From Planctomycetales bacterium (GTDB lineage: Bacteria; Planctomycetota; Phycisphaerae; SM23-33), in NCBI GenBank assembly GCA_030631085.1, contig DAOVLV010000013.1, positions 1-13,422 on the forward strand: a stretch of DNA of 13,422 nt, written 5' to 3'. The notes beneath the pieces were generated by a model. It was not told where the DNA came from and did not search any database. It saw nothing but the letters and a program-made list of their open reading frames with translations. Below, one piece after another: positions 1 through 6,620 of this stretch (its first letter is position 1; the number at the start of each line of letters is the position of its first letter). Both the position numbers and the translations under genes were made by a program.

Positions 1-143
1 CCGAGATCGAAATGCCAGGAGGCGTTGTAGGGATTGATCGCGATGGCGCAGCGGAACTCGTCGGCTGCTTTGCCGAATCGGCCCGAGAGGTATAACTGTT
101 CGGCACGCTCGGCATGCCATTCTGCTTTGGCCCAATCGTTCAT
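1..143 (-). CDS. TPR-repeat protein, N-terminal fragment cut by window edge
   Basis: Reading the minus strand from an ATG at 143-141 gives 47 codons open to the window edge. The peptide begins MNDWAKAEWHAERAEQLYLS and continues through GRFGKAADEFRCAIAINPYN. The spacing of small and aromatic residues (A-E-x-L-Y-x-S-G-R-F-x-x-A-A-x-x-F-x-x-A-I-x-I-N-P) is that of a tetratricopeptide repeat, a helix-turn-helix scaffold for protein contacts. No signal peptide is visible at the start, so a cytoplasmic protein is likely. The Shine-Dalgarno is weak (an AGGT about 11 bases upstream). What the protein binds cannot be told from this fragment. The gene follows the deacetylase-like gene on the same strand with a gap of about 130 bases. 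Confidence 0.7.
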   Translation of the reverse strand, partial: MNDWAKAEWHAERAEQLYLSGRFGKAADEFRCAIAINPYNASWHFDL

Positions 144-207
144 GTGCGTTCGCTACCTAACCGCAACCGCAGACCTGCGAAACCCCGCTTAATCTATTAC
201 TGTTGTT

Positions 208-237
208 ATTTTACGCTCACCACCCCCCTCACGGCAA
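208..237 (-). promoter_or_regulatory. Candidate sigma-70-type promoter for the TPR gene
   Basis: On the minus strand, TTGCCG (237-232; 4 of 6 to the -35 consensus) is followed after 18 bases by TAAAAT (213-208; 5 of 6 to the -10 consensus). The site lies about 65 bases before the ATG at 143 and just after the deacetylase-like gene ends. This is a pattern match only. The -35 box is poor and planctomycete promoters are not well defined. Confidence 0.3.
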
Positions 238-272
238 CCCTTGAAGATTATCTTTTCAATACCAGGGCGATT

Positions 273-1223
273 TCAATCACGTCGGCGATCGACGGCCTGG
301 CGGGCAAGTTCGCTGCATCGCATCCATTGAACGTCTCCCCCGAAGATACGCTCAACCCGCTTCAGAAGCCTCTCCAGCCCGGCAAGCCCGGCGCAGCGCC
401 CGTTGGAAAACAACGACTGCCAGTGCGTCAGGATAGTGATCGGATTGTTCTCGTCAAAGAGTTGGCGGATTTGCCCGTCCCTGCCGTTCTTGGTAATCAG
501 CCGGTTGATTCCCGCATCGGCGGCTACCCTGGCGGTCCGTTGCGAGGTACTTCTCTGGGTCATCCAGAAGACGTCGTTGGTGTTGGCCGGAACCGTTACC
601 GACTTCAGGCCGATGCTCCGATCCTGCCAGACCAGCCATGGCCGGCGGGACGGAGAATCGCCCCGGCAATGCAGGAAATACCACGCGAACTTCCTGCGAT
701 GGACACGCCACTGCGCCCGGGCAATGGCCTCGGCGTAACGCTTCTCGTTGTCGATGCCGGTCGCCCACGGCGAGGCTACACCGTTGGAAGGCAGGCCGAC
801 ATTCTTGAGTATCCGCATCGCCAAAGCGATGTAATCAGTAATCTCGTCCACGCCGGCCCGGCGGACCCACTCGTCCTCGTAAAGGTGAAGGCCAAAGCCT
901 GTCGCCAGGTCAACCGCTGTCAGGTGCGTCAGCAGTTCGCAGGTGATGTCAAAACGCGGAGCGATGCCCTCGCGGGCGATCTTCAGGAATCCCTGCAAGT
1001 GCCGGTCCGGAACACGGTTCAGGCCCTTGTCGATCCGCCCCAGCCCGCCCGGCATCGGAACCACGCTGAACTTACCCTTCGCGCCGTGGACCCGGCAGAT
1101 ACCCGCAAAGTCGCGAGCCACGGCGTTGGGAACCAGAAGAACGTGCTTTCCGGCGGGCTGGTGCCAGTACATCATATTCACAGGACCGCCATCATCAATT
1201 ATCAGCGATATAGGAACCGTCAT
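273..1223 (-). CDS. Polysaccharide-deacetylase-like (NodB-fold) protein
   Basis: A protein of 316 residues. Near the N-terminus it has ISLIIDDGGPVN (residues 5-16) with an Asp-Asp pair at 10-11, the position of the catalytic and metal-binding Asp pair in NodB-fold carbohydrate deacetylases. Other conserved-looking blocks are HGAKGKFSVVPMPGGLGRID (46-65), RFDITCELLTHLTAVDL (90-106, His100) and PITILTHWQSLFSNG (261-275, His267), so an Asp/His/His metal site is plausible. This assignment is by motif pattern and no substrate can be named. There is no signal peptide. The start is supported by AAGGAG seven bases before the ATG. It lies about 50 bases downstream of the DUF3160 gene and may be co-transcribed with it. 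The C-terminus is uncertain: a one-base shift near base 285 would replace the last residues by PSIADVIEIALVLKR and move the stop to 248, which could mean a frameshift. Confidence 0.65.
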   Translation of the reverse strand: MTVPISLIIDDGGPVNMMYWHQPAGKHVLLVPNAVARDFAGICRVHGAKGKFSVVPMPGGLGRIDKGLNRVPDRHLQGFLKIAREGIAPRFDITCELLTHLTAVDLATGFGLHLYEDEWVRRAGVDEITDYIALAMRILKNVGLPSNGVASPWATGIDNEKRYAEAIARAQWRVHRRKFAWYFLHCRGDSPSRRPWLVWQDRSIGLKSVTVPANTNDVFWMTQRSTSQRTARVAADAGINRLITKNGRDGQIRQLFDENNPITILTHWQSLFSNGRCAGLAGLERLLKRVERIFGGDVQWMRCSELARQAVDRRRD

Positions 1224-1274
1224 CTGTTCGCTCCTTCATGTCCGTCCATCCGGCGGATCAGGTAATCCATTCCG

Positions 1275-3761
1275 CTACTTACCCTGTGTTACAGTGAACG
1301 TCCCCGCCCATTCGGGAAGTTGCGGCGCTTTGGTGCGAAGTATCTTTTTCCAGGCCTCGTCTGTCAAGCGGTCGGACATCGGATGCTTGAACTCGTAATG
1401 GCTCAGCACAGGCCCGACGCCCGCGACCAGCCCGCCGTCCGGCATCGGATAGACCACCACCATCGTGTGAAGATAACCCGTGCCCTCCTCCAGCACCTGC
1501 CGGCTGTTGCCGTCGGTGTGAACATCGGCGACGATTGTCGTTTCCAGGCCGTCCTTGTTCACGCCGGCTACGACCGACTTCAACTGCGAACCAAAGCCGC
1601 GAATGAAGGCGTAATCTTCCTTTGTGAGTTTTTTATTCGCCAGTTCCGCCTGTGAGATTTCCAGCAGACGGGCGACGATTTTCTCAAGGGCGACGAGTCG
1701 GCTACGGGACTGTTTGTCCAGCACCTTGAAATCGTCCAGGCCTGTGATCGTCATTCGCGTCAATGCCAAGAGGCGAGCGTAGAACTCCGGCACAGGTTCG
1801 ACGTAGCCTTCGACCATCTTAGGCCGGGGCGGCATAGCCGAACCCGCCCTCATCGTGTACGACTGCTTGGCGTAGAGAATCGTGTCGTGCCGAAGTTGCG
1901 ACCAACTCGCCAAAGCCGCAGAGAGTTGCTTGTCCCGCCAGGCATCGGTCTGCATGAAGGTCGGATAACCTTTCGGGTATTCGCCCACCAGCGACTTGAG
2001 CGAATAAAGCCACGACCAGTACATATTGCGATTCCAACCGGCCTGGTCTATCTCACCGAATTGTTTTTGCAACTTCGCCAGCGTCTTGTCGTAACGGGCA
2101 TATTGGTCGTCGCCGAGTTTTTTTGTCCAACGCCGTGCTCGCTTCGAGCCGAGAACAGTCATAACGTCCAGCCCGCGCGGGAAACCACGAATAGGCCCAC
2201 CGTCGCTCATAACCCAGGTAAAGGGCTTATTTTCGCCGCCCCGGTACAACCCGATGGTCGGATAGACCATCTTTCCCATCATGAACGAGTCGGGAATGTA
2301 CCGCTGGCCCATCAGACGCATTCCCTGCGTCAGGCCGAGGGCTTTGGCGAGGGTGGCTTCGTCGGCGATGCCCGCCGGTGGGCCTTCCAGATCGCCCAGA
2401 CCGCTGTAAATCTCCGGCTTGCGCAACTTGGCAAGGGCCTTGCGGAACTCGAAGAATTTCTTCGCATCCGTCAGCAATGAAGCCGTTACAGTCTTGCCCA
2501 TGACGCTGCGAATCGCTTTGCGATACTCATACGGCGTCAGGTCGTCGGCGAATCCGACGTAGTAGGCAGTTACCGAATAGAGGCGATCCCACGCCTTCGC
2601 CAAGGTGCGTCTATCGGAGAGTTTCTTTTCCATCATCCCCGCCAGCATCGCGGCTGCGAGTGTCTGTCTGCGCGCCTCTTCCTTCGAGACCACCGCCTTG
2701 AGCCATTTGCCTTCGGTGTCTTTGGTCTTTCCGCGGATAATGAACGTCATCCGCCCGTACCACATCAAAGCCTTGAAGTATTGCTTGAGTTTCTTGCTGC
2801 GCGTGTAGTGCCCGCGCGGGACGTACTGGGAGTAATCCTCCTTATAGATGAACAGCGGGCTTTCATCGAAGCCCTTATGCGCGGCGATAAGTTCCAGTTC
2901 CGCCCGGACTTCCTTATCAACAATCTTCGGAATCAACTTGCCGGGATCGGTCTTGGCTGGATGCGCCTTGAGGTATTTTTCCAGTTCCGCGATTATTTTT
3001 ACTTTGGGATTTTTACCCGGACGGTCTCTCGACGGATTTTCCTCCTTCATCGCCCCCAACAGTTCCGCATACTTCTCGACGAACTGCATTTTCTGTCGGT
3101 AAGTTGGCTTTTCGGGCCAAGACTTGACCTCTTTCAGCGCCGCTGCCGCTTCGACGCCCAGGCCGGTCTGCGAAAGCACCACCACCGGCACGGTCGCGTA
3201 GCCAACCAGCAATCTCGCGGCCTCTTTCAGTTCGCCGTCGGTCGATTTATACAACTTCAACGCTTCAGCCTGGATGGCTTTGCTTATCAGCGTCGCGTCG
3301 TTGAAGAATTCGCGTTCCTCGATGACTTTTAGCGTCTCGTCGAACTGGATGTGGTAGAGGTGCAGCAGCGAATCGGTTGTGATAAAAATCGGCAACCCGC
3401 GCTCCTTGACGGACTTGTAGAACCCAGCCACATCGTCATAACGCCCGCCCGCCATTGCCGCAAATCCGTTGCGCTTGAGCATTTCGTTGGCCTTGGCCGC
3501 CAGGGCCTTGTTGCGATACTCGTGGATTTTCCCGGCGAAGTCCGCGTTGGTCAGTTTCGACAGGTCCAGCGGTAGTTTGTACTGCGGGGCGTTGGGTTCG
3601 ACATCAACCTTCACCGGCTTGTAATACTTCGCCATCCGCGCCGGCAGATCATCGCAGCCGGTGAGTTTCTTCGCCGAACCGACCAGTTGGTCTTCCGCCC
3701 GCAGAGGACCAATCCCAAAGACGATAACGCACGCCAAAAACAATCCTGTAACTCGTTTCAT
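1275..3761 (-). CDS. Exported DUF3160-family protein
   Basis: A protein of 828 residues from the ATG at 3761. The N-terminus (MKRVTGLFLACVIVFGIGPL, then RAED) is a Sec signal peptide with probable cleavage after Ala22. A lipobox reading at Cys11 is less likely because that Cys lies inside the hydrophobic core. Blocks typical of DUF3160 are present: FITTDSLLHLYHIQFDE at about 126-142, ADVHTDGNSRQVLEEGTGYL at about 746-765, and VGPVLSHYEFKHPMSDRLTD near the C-terminus at about 782-801. The function of the family is unknown. The export signal places it in the periplasm or at the envelope. An upstream TTG would add ten residues, but a strong AAGGAG seven bases before the chosen ATG argues against it. 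It follows comF by about 95 bases and precedes the deacetylase-like gene by about 50, all on the same strand. A shared envelope or sugar-related job is only a guess. Confidence 0.85.
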   Translation of the reverse strand: MKRVTGLFLACVIVFGIGPLRAEDQLVGSAKKLTGCDDLPARMAKYYKPVKVDVEPNAPQYKLPLDLSKLTNADFAGKIHEYRNKALAAKANEMLKRNGFAAMAGGRYDDVAGFYKSVKERGLPIFITTDSLLHLYHIQFDETLKVIEEREFFNDATLISKAIQAEALKLYKSTDGELKEAARLLVGYATVPVVVLSQTGLGVEAAAALKEVKSWPEKPTYRQKMQFVEKYAELLGAMKEENPSRDRPGKNPKVKIIAELEKYLKAHPAKTDPGKLIPKIVDKEVRAELELIAAHKGFDESPLFIYKEDYSQYVPRGHYTRSKKLKQYFKALMWYGRMTFIIRGKTKDTEGKWLKAVVSKEEARRQTLAAAMLAGMMEKKLSDRRTLAKAWDRLYSVTAYYVGFADDLTPYEYRKAIRSVMGKTVTASLLTDAKKFFEFRKALAKLRKPEIYSGLGDLEGPPAGIADEATLAKALGLTQGMRLMGQRYIPDSFMMGKMVYPTIGLYRGGENKPFTWVMSDGGPIRGFPRGLDVMTVLGSKRARRWTKKLGDDQYARYDKTLAKLQKQFGEIDQAGWNRNMYWSWLYSLKSLVGEYPKGYPTFMQTDAWRDKQLSAALASWSQLRHDTILYAKQSYTMRAGSAMPPRPKMVEGYVEPVPEFYARLLALTRMTITGLDDFKVLDKQSRSRLVALEKIVARLLEISQAELANKKLTKEDYAFIRGFGSQLKSVVAGVNKDGLETTIVADVHTDGNSRQVLEEGTGYLHTMVVVYPMPDGGLVAGVGPVLSHYEFKHPMSDRLTDEAWKKILRTKAPQLPEWAGTFTVTQGK

Positions 3762-3768
3762 CGCTATG

Positions 3769-3774
3769 CTCCTT
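3769..3774 (-). promoter_or_regulatory. Shine-Dalgarno that fixes the DUF3160 start
   Basis: AAGGAG on the minus strand lies seven bases before the ATG at 3761. It falls inside the longer reading frame that would begin with TTG at 3791, so it selects the ATG and gives an N-terminus that is a clean signal peptide. The deacetylase-like gene downstream has the same AAGGAG at the same seven-base distance (1236-1231). Confidence 0.75.
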
Positions 3775-3855
3775 ATCTGTGGACAAACCAATACCCTTTA
3801 CAGCGTTAGACGCAAATTGCGGGAAAAAGATTAAGTGAAAAAGTTTTTTCTTCCC

Positions 3856-4632
3856 TCATGCAATCTCCGCTCCGGAGATCTGCCGGGAGTATGCCGTCGG
3901 TGCTTCCGATTTCGCCGATACGGCCACCGTAACTTGCGAAGCACCGGCGGCGAGGAGCGTACGGGCCGCTTCGTTGGCTGTCGCGCCGGTGGTGAGCACG
4001 TCGTCTATAAGCAATATGTGTGCGCCGCGAATACCGGCAGGCGAGGTAACGGCAAACGCACCGCGAACGTTGCCCTGTCGGAGCGAAGCCGGCAGGCGAA
4101 CCTGAGGCGGAGTGTTGCGAACACGAATCAACTCATCGCCCAACGGAATCCCAAGCCTGCCTGAAACGCCGTCGGCCAAAACGGCTGAATGGTTCCACCC
4201 ACGCCCAAGTCGGCGAAGCCAGTGCATCGGTACGGGCAGAATCAGATCAATCGAATCTACGTCGCAATGAGCGCCGACCGCCTCTGCCAATAGATTGCTG
4301 ACGTATCGGGCGATATTGGACGCTCGGCGATACTTCATCCGAATTATCGCCTGACGCAGTGGAGCGGCATAGGGGCTGACGCGGATAAGTTGCCCGAACC
4401 TCGGCATCGTGGAAGGACATTCGAAGCATCCGTCCTCGTCGGCGTGAATCCCTTCCCCGACCGTTACGCCACAGCGAGGGCAATATCGCAAGGCTGTAAG
4501 GTACAGCAACTCCCGGCTGCAATTCGCGCAAAACCCCCCGCGCACCTCATGGCCACAACCACACCCCACACACACCTCAGGTAAGAGGAGATGGAAAACA
4601 GAACGAAAAATGTCGGGTACGAAGGGTAACAT
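3856..4632 (-). CDS. comF: ComF-family phosphoribosyltransferase-like protein
   Basis: A protein of 258 residues, a usual length for the family. The N-terminal part has two zinc-binding knuckle pairs: CVGC (21-24) with CANC (35-38), then CPRC (51-54) with a C-x2-C at 69-72. The middle has ILPVPMHWLRRLGRGWNHS (131-149), the equivalent of the family's PVP...R...RGFNQ block. The C-terminal part has the PRPP-binding loop ILLIDDVLTTGAT (206-218). ComF proteins support DNA uptake in competent bacteria and are related to E. coli GntX. The exact reaction is unsettled, and no other competence gene is in the window. There is no convincing Shine-Dalgarno before the ATG at 4632. The gene diverges from lptF across a 248-base gap that contains a large palindrome. 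Confidence 0.9.
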   Translation of the reverse strand: MLPFVPDIFRSVFHLLLPEVCVGCGCGHEVRGGFCANCSRELLYLTALRYCPRCGVTVGEGIHADEDGCFECPSTMPRFGQLIRVSPYAAPLRQAIIRMKYRRASNIARYVSNLLAEAVGAHCDVDSIDLILPVPMHWLRRLGRGWNHSAVLADGVSGRLGIPLGDELIRVRNTPPQVRLPASLRQGNVRGAFAVTSPAGIRGAHILLIDDVLTTGATANEAARTLLAAGASQVTVAVSAKSEAPTAYSRQISGAEIA

Positions 4633-4648
4633 AGTGTCTGCTTGTCTG

Positions 4649-4676
4649 ATTGTTTCGACGCATCGGTCTGTGTCAA
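4649..4676 (-). promoter_or_regulatory. Candidate comF promoter, -35 box at the edge of the palindrome
   Basis: On the minus strand, a consensus TTGACA (4676-4671) formed by the outer end of the palindrome's left arm is followed after 16 bases by AACAAT (4654-4649; 4 of 6 to TATAAT). Transcription would begin around 4642, leaving only about ten bases before the comF ATG. The short leader fits the absence of a Shine-Dalgarno, but the -10 box is weak. Confidence 0.3.
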
Positions 4677-4761
4677 GGTTTTAGGCTGTAGGCTGGAGGC
4701 TTTAGAAAAAAAGTGGGACTCCGCTTCGCTCCGTTCCAGCCTACAGCCTAAAACCTTGACA
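4671..4761. repeat. 91-base palindromic element with perfect 27-base inverted arms
   Basis: The arms at 4671-4697 and 4735-4761 are exact reverse complements; the left one starts TGTCAAGGTTTTAGGCTGTA. The 37-base centre contains a run of seven A. Within the left arm and just beyond it a heptamer is repeated three times with drift: AGGCTGT, AGGCTGG, AGGCTTT (4683-4703). Transcribed RNA would fold into a long hairpin. No target-site duplication is visible outside the arms and no transposase is encoded, so it may be a miniature mobile element or an intergenic repeat family. Each outer end is a TTGACA reading outward. It lies between the divergent comF and lptF genes. Confidence 0.85.
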
Positions 4762-4783
4762 GGACCTGTCGGGCAACTAGACT
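4756..4783 (+). promoter_or_regulatory. Candidate lptF promoter, -35 box at the edge of the palindrome
   Basis: A consensus TTGACA (4756-4761), formed by the outer end of the palindrome's right arm, is followed after 16 bases by TAGACT (4778-4783; 4 of 6 to TATAAT). A small palindrome, GACAGG-A-CCTGTC (4758-4770), overlaps the -35 box and spacer and could be an operator. The leader to the lptF start would be about 90 bases. Confidence 0.4.
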
Positions 4784-4880
4784 TTCGCACAGGAGAAATA
4801 CAGAACAATGACAAACAACAAGCCGGAATTCTGTTTTTCCGCAAAGGCGGCGCGGATATAACACGGGAAGTGGAGCAAGC

Positions 4881-6545
4881 GTGAGTACACTCAAAGCCTA
4901 TCTTGGCAAAGACCTCGCCAAGGCCACCGCAATGGCAACCGTGGCGATTACGCTGGTGATAACGGTCTTCGCCGTAATCGAACCGCTGCGCGAGCAGGGA
5001 ATGAGCGGAACCCAAGCGCTGAAATTTTTCGGGTATATCATGCCGGTGATGTTCTCGCTGACGCTTCCGATTGCGGCATTGTTCGCCGCCACCATTGTCT
5101 ATGGACGCTTCAGCAGGGATAACGAACTGATGGCCTGTCGGGCAAGCGGAATACCCGCCCTTTCGCTTCTGACGCCGGCAATCTGGTTAGGGGCAATCGT
5201 CTCGGTAGTTACGCTGGTTCTTGGTCTTTACATCGCGCCGAAGTTGATGTTTATCTCGGAGGCCTCGATAAAGAGGAACCTCCAGCAGATAGTCTATTAC
5301 CGCCTCAAGAAGAAGCGGTATTTTGATTTTTCCAAGCGTATTTTTCACGCCGACCGGGTAAATCCCGGCAGCGGATGGATCGAGGGAGTGGTAGGCGTGG
5401 ATTACTCCGATCCGGACGACGTCAAGTGCATGGTAGCGCCCAGCGCCGAACTTGAATTCGTCGAGCGCAACGGCGAGATGTATGTGCAATTTTACCCGAC
5501 CAATCCTACCCTCCTGCGCCAGATCGGAGGGGACATCGGCACCGCCGATGCGCTTCGGCTTCGTCGCGGCGACCTGCCGAGCATGAAGGACGAACCCAAG
5601 TTTTACGACTGGACCAGGCTTCGCCGGACATTGGCGAATCCCGAAATCTGTCCCGCTGTGAACAAGGAAATCATCAAGATTAAACGCCGGATGGGCATCC
5701 AGAACTTTTACGATGATGTCATCCGCCAAATCAAAAAGGACGGTAAATACAAGCCCCTTCGGGAATTCATTCCTCCCGGCGTCAAGGCCGAAAGCGAACG
5801 AATCGTGATTGAGGCGTCCCAGGCGTCTCTGTACAAAGGCACTGAAGTCCGTCTGCAAACCTCGTTACCGCTGAGCACTTCGACTGGACCTTCAATGCCT
5901 TCGTTTCAGCGTGATGCCGTTCTTGTCAGCCAGTACAGCGGGAAGACGCTCAAGCGCCGATTGTGGGCCAAAAGTGTATATATCCGGGGCAACTGGGACA
6001 AAATACGCTCGGTAGTGCTGGTTACGGTGGTGCTGAATGACGTAACGATACTGGCAGCGGGTCAGCAGATTGAAAACGCTTACCATCGCCGGCGGGATGA
6101 AATAGGCTCCCTGGCCGTTCCAGCCGGAATCGCAGCCCGAAGCGAGCAGATTGATTCGGGAAACCTGTTGAAAAACGCGACCGATTACACTGATTCGCCA
6201 CAGGTTCTCAAGATGATCAAAGACGTTCATGTCTCTATGATCCCCAGGCTTAAAAGTAAAATATACGCTGAGATGCACCAGCGTCTTGCCTACGGTATCA
6301 GTTGTCTTTTGATGGTGATGCTGGGGGCTGCACTGGGTCTGCTCCTCCGTGGCGGCGAAGCGCTGGTGGCGTTTGCAATCAGTGCCGGACCGGCATCGGC
6401 TGTGATTGTAATGATGCTGATGGGGAAGCAACTTATCGCAAATCCGGGCGTACCGGAAGCCTACGGTATCATTGTTATCTGGGGCGGAATCGCAGCAATG
6501 ATAGGAGCAACCGGGTATATCTATGCCGTTACAATGAGAAGATGA
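4881..6545 (+). CDS. lptF: LptF/LptG-family permease, first copy (LptF-like)
   Basis: A 554-residue inner-membrane protein with the layout of the YjgP/YjgQ family. Three membrane segments lie at about 14-36, 50-74 and 95-120. A soluble periplasmic domain (beta-jellyroll in known structures) spans roughly 125-465. Three more segments lie at about 469-489, 494-515 and 527-550. The block NELMACRASGIPALSLLTP (81-99) is the conserved cytoplasmic coupling region. In the Lpt system LptF and LptG pair with the ATPase LptB, extract lipopolysaccharide from the inner membrane and pass it to LptC and LptA; none of those partners is in the window. The start is GTG, with GGAG five bases upstream. The F label rests on gene order, not on diagnostic residues. 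At over 550 residues it is longer than the roughly 360 usual in proteobacteria, with the excess in the periplasmic domain. Confidence 0.85.
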   Translation: MSTLKAYLGKDLAKATAMATVAITLVITVFAVIEPLREQGMSGTQALKFFGYIMPVMFSLTLPIAALFAATIVYGRFSRDNELMACRASGIPALSLLTPAIWLGAIVSVVTLVLGLYIAPKLMFISEASIKRNLQQIVYYRLKKKRYFDFSKRIFHADRVNPGSGWIEGVVGVDYSDPDDVKCMVAPSAELEFVERNGEMYVQFYPTNPTLLRQIGGDIGTADALRLRRGDLPSMKDEPKFYDWTRLRRTLANPEICPAVNKEIIKIKRRMGIQNFYDDVIRQIKKDGKYKPLREFIPPGVKAESERIVIEASQASLYKGTEVRLQTSLPLSTSTGPSMPSFQRDAVLVSQYSGKTLKRRLWAKSVYIRGNWDKIRSVVLVTVVLNDVTILAAGQQIENAYHRRRDEIGSLAVPAGIAARSEQIDSGNLLKNATDYTDSPQVLKMIKDVHVSMIPRLKSKIYAEMHQRLAYGISCLLMVMLGAALGLLLRGGEALVAFAISAGPASAVIVMMLMGKQLIANPGVPEAYGIIVIWGGIAAMIGATGYIYAVTMRR

Positions 6546-6553
6546 ATAACGAA

Positions 6554-6617
6554 GCTATCAGCTATCAGCCGCTGTTGCTGTTGTTGCTGCTGCTGATTGC
6601 TGATTGCTGATTGCTGA
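6554..6617 (+). repeat. Simple-sequence tract at the lptF-lptG junction
   Basis: The gap between the two permease genes is almost entirely repeat. It has two copies of GCTATCA (6554-6567), then a CTG/TTG trinucleotide run (6571-6595), then three full copies of GCTGATT (6592-6612) and a partial fourth (6613-6617). The tract ends three bases before the lptG ATG, so it occupies the place where a ribosome-binding site should be, and none is seen. Because the heptamer contains TGA and seven is not a multiple of three, the copies put a stop in each reading frame (6594, 6601, 6608, 6615). Confidence 0.85.
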
Positions 6618-6620
6618 ATC

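Noticed and set aside
114..1265. Long plus-strand frame opposite the deacetylase-like gene
   Set aside because: Low-complexity Pro/Arg-rich product with no family features. The minus-strand gene has a Shine-Dalgarno and conserved motifs, so this is a shadow in GC-rich DNA.
3759..3791. TTG start for the DUF3160 gene at 3791
   Set aside because: It would place ten extra residues before a clean signal peptide and bury the AAGGAG inside the coding region.
4808..4861. 17-residue leader frame between the palindrome and lptF
   Set aside because: The AGGAG lies 12 bases before its ATG, too far for confidence, and there is no run of regulatory codons and no terminator-like hairpin after it.
4642..4884. 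80-codon frame running through the palindrome into the lptF start
   Set aside because: Most of it is the inverted repeat itself, it has no Shine-Dalgarno, and its protein shows repeated repeat-encoded words only.
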